A stretch of DNA of 64,000 nucleotides. It comes from Paenibacillus barcinonensis. GTDB lineage: Bacteria; Bacillota; Bacilli; Paenibacillales; Paenibacillaceae. The stretch lies in NCBI RefSeq assembly GCF_003217495.1, contig NZ_QJSW01000010.1:124001-188000 (forward strand). The letters run 5' to 3'. A model generated the notes under the pieces. That model was not told the DNA's origin and did no database searches. It saw nothing but the letters and a program-made list of their open reading frames with translations. Below, piece by piece: positions 57,652 through 64,000 of the stretch. A program made the position numbers and the translations under genes. Each line of letters begins with the position of its first letter. The stretch's first letter is position 1.

Positions 57652-57667
57652 GTGGGAACGGTCCCAC
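57652..57667 (+). promoter_or_regulatory. LacI-type operator of the phosphodiesterase operon
   Basis: GTGGGAACGGTCCCAC is a CG-centred palindrome with one mismatched pair, extended by T/A outside. It is 50 bases before the first gene and the operon encodes a LacI regulator, so autoregulation of the whole operon is likely. Confidence 0.65.
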
Positions 57668-57717
57668 ACAGAAATGGTGCTTTTTTTCATAACCCACGGA
57701 AGGGCGGTGTGCTTCAA

Positions 57718-58185
57718 ATGAAGCTACTGGATCTGCAAGGAAATCTCACTCCCCAAGATTCCAAAACACATATCCGCATGCCATTTATTGTCGAAATCGA
57801 ATGTACGAAGCTGTACATGAGCTTGAAATACGGGCCTAAAACCCTTGAGGATCGGGACAGATCCATAGCGTTGTTAAAGGAAAGTTATAACCTATACATT
57901 TTACCCGAACATCGGGAATACGCCATAGCGAATGTGGATCGGCATCTCCCGTTGAAAAATCTGATTACCCTCTCACTGGACGATACAAATGGGTATCGCG
58001 GGGCCTGTCATCGCCATGACGACATTCAGGAGTTATATATCAGCAGCGAGCATGCCTCGCCCGGATTAATGGCAGGTGTACTCCCCGCAGGTACTTGGAC
58101 CGTCACATTAAGTGTGCATTGTATCGTGACAGAAGCATGTACGTATCAGCTACAAATCTGGGCAACAGAGGAGGACTCTATATGA
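57718..58185 (+). CDS. Small beta-rich protein at the head of the phosphodiesterase operon
   Basis: 155 residues from ATG 57718; AAGGGCGGTG is about 11 bases upstream, and 24 open codons precede it without a better site. No signal peptide or membrane span. The sequence (FIVEIECTKLYMSLKYGPKTLED near 20-45 and GVLPAGTWTVTLSVHCIVTEACTYQLQIW at the end, cited in part) looks like a jelly-roll or C2-like fold. A comparable segment is often fused to the N terminus of CehA/McbA-type PHP hydrolases; here its TGA overlaps the ATG of that hydrolase. It is probably a subunit or binding module of the enzyme. Confidence 0.72.
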   Translation: MKLLDLQGNLTPQDSKTHIRMPFIVEIECTKLYMSLKYGPKTLEDRDRSIALLKESYNLYILPEHREYAIANVDRHLPLKNLITLSLDDTNGYRGACHRHDDIQELYISSEHASPGLMAGVLPAGTWTVTLSVHCIVTEACTYQLQIWATEEDSI

Positions 58186-59285
58186 AATGGCTCGCCTGTG
58201 AATTGCACACTCATACGCTGCATAGTGACGGCAGTCAGACATTGGAGGAGCTCGCTGAAGGAGCGTTCCATCTTGGATTTGATGCCATCGCCTTGACAGA
58301 TCATAATACGATGTCCGGTTTGATCGGCAGAGAAGAAATCGGGCAGACGTATGGGGTACACATCTTACCTGGCATGGAGTGGACGACCTTTGACGGCCAT
58401 ATGGTGACCATTGGGCTGAATGAATTTGCAGATTGGCGGGATGTGAGCCGCAGCGATATTGATAAAGGAATTGCGGATGTTCATAGACATGGTGGGATTG
58501 CGGGAATTGCACATCCGTTCCGCATTGGAAGCCCAGCTTGCACAGGTTGTTACTGGGAATACGAGCTCAATGACTGGTCAAGTGTGGATTATATCGAAGT
58601 ATGGTCTGGTACGTTTCCCTCTATTCTGAGAAGCAACCACCGGGCATTCGAGCTATGGACACAAAAGCTGAATGAAGGATATCGGATTGCAGCCACTTCG
58701 GGCCGGGACTGGCACGCTCAGGAGAAGACAGATGATCCGATCTCCGTAACGTATCTTGGAACGTATGAGCAGATGTATGCAGGAGAATGTTCTGATGCTT
58801 CTGATGCTGAAACGGATGCGCTAACGACTGGTTCAATTCATGAAGAGCAACTTATCTCTGCCTTGCGTGAAGGAAGGGCCACGATAACGATGGGTCCCTT
58901 ACTCAAGCTGACAATGCATATTGGAAATAGCATGTATCATCTTGGTTCCATGATTCCTGCTTCTCAGGGTAGCTCGAACAGCATCGAACAGAGTCCGCAG
59001 GCACATGTTGCTATAGATTTCACGGTACGTGCCGGAAAGTGGTCACTGCCAGAACAGACATTGATGTTGAAACTGTGCTCCAATCTGGGCGAGGAAGCGC
59101 AGCAAGAGATTGACTGGCAACTACACGAGCAGCAGCTCAAGCTCGATATGACACTCAGTAATTGTGATGCTGCCGAGTCTCGCAGGTGGATTCGGGCTGA
59201 ATTATGGGGAACGATGAACGGCGCCTACGTACGAATCGCTTTTACCAACGCGATCTATTTTGAGAAAAGAGGTGCGCAGCCATGA
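58182..59285 (+). CDS. PHP-domain metallo-phosphoesterase (CehA/McbA-like)
   Basis: 367 residues from ATG 58182 (ATGA overlap), behind GAGGAGGAC. The PHP metal site is intact: HTHTLHSDG near residue 8, ALTDHNTMSG near 42, the HPFR histidine near 110 and RDWHA near 180. PHP enzymes hydrolyse phosphoesters with two or three metal ions; CehA-type members act on carbamates and some on cyclic phosphodiesters. The C-terminal 130 residues are beta-rich. Its end overlaps the GDPD gene by four bases, so the enzymes are made together. Exact substrate unknown. Confidence 0.86.
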   Translation: MKWLACELHTHTLHSDGSQTLEELAEGAFHLGFDAIALTDHNTMSGLIGREEIGQTYGVHILPGMEWTTFDGHMVTIGLNEFADWRDVSRSDIDKGIADVHRHGGIAGIAHPFRIGSPACTGCYWEYELNDWSSVDYIEVWSGTFPSILRSNHRAFELWTQKLNEGYRIAATSGRDWHAQEKTDDPISVTYLGTYEQMYAGECSDASDAETDALTTGSIHEEQLISALREGRATITMGPLLKLTMHIGNSMYHLGSMIPASQGSSNSIEQSPQAHVAIDFTVRAGKWSLPEQTLMLKLCSNLGEEAQQEIDWQLHEQQLKLDMTLSNCDAAESRRWIRAELWGTMNGAYVRIAFTNAIYFEKRGAQP

Positions 59286-60049
59286 GTGATTTCCCGCTGA
59301 TCACGGCGCACACCGGCTGCATGGGGCACCCGGATCACTCTTTTGAATCCCTGCAAGCTGCCTTGTCACTCGGAGTGGATATTTATGAAGATGACATCCG
59401 TGTAACCCGAGACGGGATTCCCGTGCTGGCACATGACGATGAGGTCATATTGACGGGAGGTGTACAGAGCAGTCTCGAAAGCTTGACATGGCATGAGCTG
59501 GCTGAAGAAAGTAGTGTGGTGTTCCCCACCCTTGAGCATACGCTAAGTCACATTCGTGAAGCTAATACAGTGATGAATCTGGATATCAAAACAGCTCTTG
59601 TGCTGGAACCGGTATCGGCGCTGATTGAACAGCTTCACATGCAAGAACAAGTATTCCTCAGCGGCTGTTCTTACAAGACAGCTTTGAAAGCAGCGAAATC
59701 TGCACCTCATATTCGCCGGCTGCTTAATGTAAACCTAGAGCATTTCGAACGTCTCAGCTATACGGAAGCGATTATTCAGATGTGCAGAGAAGCTGAATTT
59801 GCTGGTTGTTTCGGGCTGAATTTACCTTATCAGGCTGTTCAGGAGCAATGTATAGACATTGCAGTCTCAAACGGATTGAGTGTATATGTATGGACTGTTA
59901 GCGAAGCGGACGATATGCGTAGACTTGCACGGTGGGGCGTACATTCCATTACAACACGTAATCCGCTGCTGCTCACCACGATACGAGATGAGATGAATGA
60001 GATCAAACGAGCGGAGGAGAACGGGTTTGAATCAAAAGCTGAACTATAG
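59282..60049 (+). CDS. Glycerophosphodiester phosphodiesterase (GDPD) family protein
   Basis: 255 residues. The TIM-barrel GDPD core is present: AHTG near residue 9, GVDIYEDDIRVTRDGIPVLAHDDEV with the catalytic Glu/Asp and His, NLDIK and the C-terminal YVWTVSEADDMRRL. The usual AHRG arginine is replaced by threonine, so metal or phosphate contacts may differ. There is no signal peptide, so it acts inside the cell on imported glycerophosphodiesters, giving an alcohol and glycerol 3-phosphate. Embedded in the operon between PHP and LacI genes. Confidence 0.88.
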   Translation: MSDFPLITAHTGCMGHPDHSFESLQAALSLGVDIYEDDIRVTRDGIPVLAHDDEVILTGGVQSSLESLTWHELAEESSVVFPTLEHTLSHIREANTVMNLDIKTALVLEPVSALIEQLHMQEQVFLSGCSYKTALKAAKSAPHIRRLLNVNLEHFERLSYTEAIIQMCREAEFAGCFGLNLPYQAVQEQCIDIAVSNGLSVYVWTVSEADDMRRLARWGVHSITTRNPLLLTTIRDEMNEIKRAEENGFESKAEL

Positions 60050-61064
60050 TCTGCGAGAACTCGCAAAGCTGGCGGGTGTGTCCAAATCAACAGCGTCACG
60101 CGTCATCTCTGGTAATGGATACGCAAGTCCAGATGTACGAGAGCGTGTGCTTCAGGCTGCCGATCAGCTACGTTACAAGCCGAGTGCCGTGGCCCGGGCG
60201 ATGGTTGCCAAGCGTACATACAATATCGGCGTTATCGTCTTTCGTGACAAGCTGCCGATTGTATCACACACACTGTATGGCCGGATCATTGACGAGATTC
60301 TGATGGCCGCTGAAGCGCTAGGCTACTCCATCTTTCTAAAGACAGATCGGGAAATGTCACTGCGCTCTACGGACTATATGCTGGAGCAACGCGTGGATGG
60401 ACTCATTCTGATTAGTCGATTGCAAAAAAATGTCATTGATTACGTTAAAAAATTTAACATTCCGTATCTCATGGTCAACGGCTCAACAGAAGATCCCGAC
60501 GTGGTGCATCTCGTCAGCAACGATGAGGTGGGAGGTGAACGCGCTGCAGAATATCTGGTAGGGAGCGGACATCGCAAATTTTTTATCATTGCCGGGCCCG
60601 GTGAGCATCGAAGCCACTTCTTACGCTTAAAAGGATTTTGCCAGCATCTCGAAGCGCTTGGCATATCGTCATCTCAAGGACAAGTCACCATTGTCAATTC
60701 ACTCGAATCCAACTTTGAATCCGGTCGCGAGTTGATGGAGAAGCATTTTAATGTATTTCGGGAAGCACAGTACAGTGCGATCTTCAGTACCAATGATATG
60801 CTTGCACTTGGTGCAATGAAGGTGTTACTGGATCATGGCATACATGTCCCGGAGGATGTAGTTGTAATGGGTTACGATAACACAGAGTTATCGAGTATGT
60901 TTCATCCTTCACTCACTACGGTCAGCGTGGATGCAGCAGGTATTGGAAGAGATGCTGTATCCATACTGGATCGCTTGATACGCGGGGAGCAGAATGTATC
61001 TCGTTTGACCGAATACGAGAGCCACGTGCTGGTTCGACAATCAACCACAAGAGAGGAGAAGTAG
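60027..61064 (+). CDS. LacI-family transcriptional regulator
   Basis: 345 residues from TTG 60027, seven bases after GGAGGAG and 23 bases inside the GDPD gene. Helix-turn-helix SLRELAKLAGVSKSTASRVISG and hinge YKPSAVARAMVAKRT are canonical, and the core ends VVMGYDNTELSSMFHPSLTTV. It is embedded in the operon it most likely controls through the palindrome at 57652. Its effector may be a phosphodiester, a polyol phosphate or a sugar. Confidence 0.94.
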   Translation: MNQKLNYSLRELAKLAGVSKSTASRVISGNGYASPDVRERVLQAADQLRYKPSAVARAMVAKRTYNIGVIVFRDKLPIVSHTLYGRIIDEILMAAEALGYSIFLKTDREMSLRSTDYMLEQRVDGLILISRLQKNVIDYVKKFNIPYLMVNGSTEDPDVVHLVSNDEVGGERAAEYLVGSGHRKFFIIAGPGEHRSHFLRLKGFCQHLEALGISSSQGQVTIVNSLESNFESGRELMEKHFNVFREAQYSAIFSTNDMLALGAMKVLLDHGIHVPEDVVVMGYDNTELSSMFHPSLTTVSVDAAGIGRDAVSILDRLIRGEQNVSRLTEYESHVLVRQSTTREEK

Positions 61065-61066
61065 AT

Positions 61067-61891
61067 ATGCTGTGGTACTGGAAACATGTTGGGCCCAGGA
61101 GAATTATTGAATTCCTTTTACTCACTATCTTTGCAGTTTTCTTTGCTGGACCTCTGGTCAATCTGCTGGTGCTGGCTTTTAGTGAGAAATGGAACTACCC
61201 GGACATTCTTCCCCAGGTCTGGGGCTTCAAATGGTGGAGTTTCGTGCTTGCCAAAGACGATATCGTCTCCTCCATCTCTCTGTCATTCCTGATTGCAACG
61301 CTAGTAACACTGCTATCCATTATCATCTGTATTCCGGCAGCATATGCGTTCGCCCGATTGCAATTTCCGCTCAAGCGTATGTTCCTGTTCTCTTTTCTGC
61401 TGACACATGCCTTTCCCAAAATGGGGCTGTACGTATCCATCGCTGTGTTATTCTACCAAATTGGACTCATGAATACATTGCTCGGTGTTGTGCTCATTCA
61501 TATGATCAACGTGTTAATGTTCATGACCTGGATTCCAACCTCGGCATTCCGCAACATACACCGGGCACAAGAGGAATCTGCAAGAGATGTCGGTGCTAGT
61601 CCGTTCAAAGTGTTCCGCAGCATTACACTACCTATGGCTATGCCGGGCATCATGGTGGCTTCCATCTTCACATTTCTGAATTCACTGGATGAAGCACAAG
61701 GCACATTTCTGGTCGGTATCCCGGATTTCAAAACGATGCCAGTTGTCATGTACTCGATCATTTCCGATTTTCCCAGCAGTGCGGGAGCCGTCTTCTCGAT
61801 CATTCTAACATTGCCAACGATCATACTACTACTCGCAGCGCAGCGGTTGGTCAGTGCAGATGTGCTGGCAAGCGGTTTTCAGATGAAATAA
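61067..61891 (+). CDS. ABC transporter permease, PotC/UgpE-like
   Basis: 274 residues behind AGAGGAGAAG, three bases after the LacI stop. Six spans; the EAA-loop reads EESARDVGASPFKVFRSITLP. The sequence is of the PotC/AfuB/PhnV type rather than LplC. Only one permease is seen before the ATPase gene; a partner would be expected, perhaps downstream of the binding protein. Import of a phosphorylated or polyol compound fits the neighbours. Confidence 0.92.
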   Translation: MLWYWKHVGPRRIIEFLLLTIFAVFFAGPLVNLLVLAFSEKWNYPDILPQVWGFKWWSFVLAKDDIVSSISLSFLIATLVTLLSIIICIPAAYAFARLQFPLKRMFLFSFLLTHAFPKMGLYVSIAVLFYQIGLMNTLLGVVLIHMINVLMFMTWIPTSAFRNIHRAQEESARDVGASPFKVFRSITLPMAMPGIMVASIFTFLNSLDEAQGTFLVGIPDFKTMPVVMYSIISDFPSSAGAVFSIILTLPTIILLLAAQRLVSADVLASGFQMK

Positions 61892-61938
61892 CAACGTTTC
61901 GGTGACTTACACCGGGATAAAGGGAGGCCACACGAACC

Positions 61939-62979
61939 ATGCAGTTGTCTGTACGCGAGTTAACCAAACGATACAAAACCGGTGATGGTGTCAGCGGCAT
62001 CAACATTGATATTCAGAAGGGAGAGCTGGTCACGCTGCTCGGGCCTTCGGGATGCGGTAAAACAACGGTGCTGCGGAGCATCGGTGGATTTTTGGAGCCG
62101 GACTCCGGTGACATTTTGATTGAAGGCAAAAGCGTCATCCAGCTGCCTCCCGAGAAACGCCCCACCTCCATGGTGTTCCAGAGCTATAACCTGTGGTCCC
62201 ACATGTCAGTATATGACAACCTGGCCTTTGGTCTGAAAATCCGCAAAATGCCAAAGGCGGAGATTCAAACCGCCGTAGAGGATGCACTCAAGCTGGTTCG
62301 GTTGTCGGGCTTTGGCAAGAAATATCCTGCAGAGCTATCTGGTGGACAGCAACAACGCGTTGCGCTCGCACGTTCCTTGCTTCTTCATCCGGCAGTGCTT
62401 CTGCTGGACGAGCCCTTCTCGGCGCTGGACGCCAAATTGAGACATGAGATGCGAGAGGAACTGCGTGAAATTCAGATGAAAACAGGGCTTACCATGGTGT
62501 TTGTTACCCATGATCAGGAGGAAGCCTTATCCTTGTCCGACCGCATTATTGTTATGAATCACGGGCGCATTGAGCAAATTGCTGAACCACAGCGCATCTA
62601 TGATGAGCCCGCTTCATTATACGTTGCCGGTTTTATTGGCAAAATGAATTTCTTGAGAGGGGTGGCACTAGGGGAAAGCATTCAAATCGGAGATATTCAA
62701 CTCCCAAACGAGAAAAAGCTAGACGGAGAGGTAGTGGCAGCGGTTCGTCCAGAAGATGTGCAGGTGGGAACGACTGGCGAGAGTCAGCAGAGTCTGGCAG
62801 GTAAAATCAAACAAGTCATGATTCTTGGGCATTACGCCGAGGTTACCGTTGATCTGGAGCAATGGGGCGTCATCCGTACATTTCTGAACAAAGACAGGGT
62901 GGAGCAGTTGCACACAGGTAAGCAGGTTCACGTTTCGATCAGCAAAATGACTGCATTTCCACATGAGGAATCATACTGA
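61939..62979 (+). CDS. ABC importer ATPase, PotA/UgpC-like
   Basis: 346 residues behind AAGGGAGG. Walker A GPSGCGKTTVLRSIGG, Q-loop VFQSYNLWSHMSVYDNL, signature [15 protein letters not shown], Walker B VLLLDEPFSALDAKLR. The C-terminal TOBE-type domain (about 240-346) is typical of spermidine, iron(III), phosphonate and glycerol-phosphate importers. Unlike the two oligosaccharide importers in the window, this system has its own ATPase. Confidence 0.95.
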   Translation: MQLSVRELTKRYKTGDGVSGINIDIQKGELVTLLGPSGCGKTTVLRSIGGFLEPDSGDILIEGKSVIQLPPEKRPTSMVFQSYNLWSHMSVYDNLAFGLKIRKMPKAEIQTAVEDALKLVRLSGFGKKYPAELSGGQQQRVALARSLLLHPAVLLLDEPFSALDAKLRHEMREELREIQMKTGLTMVFVTHDQEEALSLSDRIIVMNHGRIEQIAEPQRIYDEPASLYVAGFIGKMNFLRGVALGESIQIGDIQLPNEKKLDGEVVAAVRPEDVQVGTTGESQQSLAGKIKQVMILGHYAEVTVDLEQWGVIRTFLNKDRVEQLHTGKQVHVSISKMTAFPHEESY

Positions 62980-62993
62980 GGAGGATGAAGAGA

Positions 62994-64000
62994 ATGCGTA
63001 AAAACAAACCATTACTATCACTGTTAACTGTAGTTGGATTGTCGATGTCTTTGCTGGCGGGATGTGGCAGCACAAGTGATGCCAAGAGCACTGCAAGTGA
63101 GAGTGGAACGGCTGCAGCAAGCAGCACGCCAGTATCCTTTAACTTTTATTTTACAGGCTCGCAAAATGTGAAGGACCTCTGGGATTCCCTCGAACCGATG
63201 TTTGAGAAGGAACACCCGGATATTGACGTCAAGATGGTCTACATTCCATCTGGCACCGGGGCAGAGCCGACATACGATCGAATCGTAGCAGCCAAGAAAG
63301 CGGGTAAGGGGTCTGGAGATATTGATCTGTATGAAGATGGCATCGTTGCTGTCTCCCAAGGCATTAAAGACGGTGTGTGGGCACAGCTGGATAACAAGCA
63401 CATTCCTAATCTCGACAAAGTCAACGCAAGCACTATGAAGGATGTGAACAACTACGCGGTTCCGTATCGGTCTTCCGCAGTAGTGCTGGCTTATAACAGC
63501 GGCAAAGTAAGCAGCCCGCCCAAAACGCTGGATGAGCTTCTGACATGGATCAAAGCGAACCCTGGTCAATTTGCTTATAATGATCCGTCCACAGGGGGTT
63601 CAGGCAGCTCATTCGTGCAAACGATCGTGTATAAAGATCTGCCGGAGGAAGACATTCACAACGCTGACCCGTCTGTGATGGACAAATGGAGCACGGGCTT
63701 TAATACACTCAAGGAGCTGGGCCCCTATGTTTACGGCAAAGGCATCTATCCGAAGAAAAACCAGGGTACGCTTGACTTGTTGATGAACGGAGAGGTGTCG
63801 ATCATTCCGGCATGGTCTGATATGGTGCTGCAGCAGCTGAACGAGGGACTTCTCCCGGATACGATCAAAATGCAGCAGATTACTCCGGGCTTTAACGGCG
63901 GGCCAACCTATTTGATGGTCAATCAGGCATCTGATAAGAAAGAAGCAGTGGATACTTTCCTGAATTTCGTTCTGTCACCAGAAGCGCAGGAAGTGGTTGT
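62994..64000 (+). CDS. Extracellular solute-binding lipoprotein, 3' end outside window
   Basis: The frame runs from ATG 62994 to the window end without a stop, about 335 residues. Behind AGGAGGATG. Signal peptide ends at lipobox LAGC, cysteine at residue 23, then an Ala/Ser/Thr linker. The mature part (FNFYFTGSQNVKDLWDSLEP; GGSGSSFVQTIVYK) matches AfuA/UgpB-like binding proteins that work with PotC/PotA-type partners. It should bind the substrate handled by the GDPD and PHP enzymes. Partner permease may follow beyond the edge. Confidence 0.92.
   Translation, partial: MRKNKPLLSLLTVVGLSMSLLAGCGSTSDAKSTASESGTAAASSTPVSFNFYFTGSQNVKDLWDSLEPMFEKEHPDIDVKMVYIPSGTGAEPTYDRIVAAKKAGKGSGDIDLYEDGIVAVSQGIKDGVWAQLDNKHIPNLDKVNASTMKDVNNYAVPYRSSAVVLAYNSGKVSSPPKTLDELLTWIKANPGQFAYNDPSTGGSGSSFVQTIVYKDLPEEDIHNADPSVMDKWSTGFNTLKELGPYVYGKGIYPKKNQGTLDLLMNGEVSIIPAWSDMVLQQLNEGLLPDTIKMQQITPGFNGGPTYLMVNQASDKKEAVDTFLNFVLSPEAQEVV

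Noticed and set aside
63024..63569. Minus-strand frame near the window end
   Set aside because: Antisense to the partial binding lipoprotein at 62994, which has signal peptide, lipobox and ribosome site.

Overview
The window reads as an accessory-rich stretch of a Paenibacillus-like chromosome (Firmicutes; moderate GC, strong AGGAGG-type ribosome sites, frequent TTG/GTG starts). This rests on gene content: GH51/GH1/GH95/GH30 glycosidases without signal peptides, CUT1-type sugar importers without their own ATPase, and YesM/YesN two-component pairs. There is no rRNA, tRNA, CRISPR array, integrase or insertion sequence. About 54 genes are supported, including two at the window edges and two decayed loci.

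Layout. 1-4.4 kb: end of a GNAT acetyltransferase, a membrane alpha/beta hydrolase, a membrane protein, a MerR regulator coupled to a lipoprotein, and an Lsm-like/glycine-rich protein. 4.6-7.3 kb: GH51 arabinofuranosidase divergent from an ArsR-type regulator. 7.4-12.2 kb: a beta-glucoside operon (LicT-type antiterminator, PTS EIIBCA, 6-phospho-beta-glucosidase) with two almost identical RAT/terminator switches. 12.2-15.2 kb: LysR, acetoacetate decarboxylase-like protein, ketopantoate reductase-like protein. 15.2-17.9 kb: TetR-MFS efflux pair divergent from a methyltransferase. 18-23.4 kb: response regulator, kinase, ABC ATPase and large FtsX-type permease. 23.5-29.3 kb: TetR/hydrolase pair, a second OmpR-type two-component system whose genes both appear to start at CTG, a lipoprotein, and a CDF exporter with a manganese-type site. 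29.4-32.1 kb: ferritin-like protein, small membrane protein, and the remains of a second beta-glucoside operon. 32.3-37.7 kb: methionine aminopeptidase, MFS plus glycosyltransferase, purine permease. 37.9-55.3 kb: a large glycan-use region with GH95, LacI, an LplBC/SBP importer, GH30, a YesN/YesM system and a second importer on the other strand. 55.6-57.4 kb: a paralogue of the 37.9 kb hydrolase and an NAD(P)-binding protein. 57.6-64 kb: a tightly packed operon with a small beta-rich protein, PHP phosphoesterase, GDPD, LacI regulator and a PotC/PotA/SBP importer that runs off the end.

How it fits together. The glycan genes import oligosaccharides and cut them in the cytoplasm; LacI operators, antitermination and YesMN-type sensing give substrate-specific control. 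The last operon carries a Pho-box-like repeat and a LacI-type palindrome in its leader, so it may be a phosphate-starvation-linked system for phosphodiester uptake and hydrolysis. It is the best candidate here for an undescribed system. Smaller points worth attention are the TTCATA direct repeats shared by two paralogous membrane hydrolases, a 94-bp inverted-repeat-bounded element at 42.8 kb, and the Lsm-like protein.
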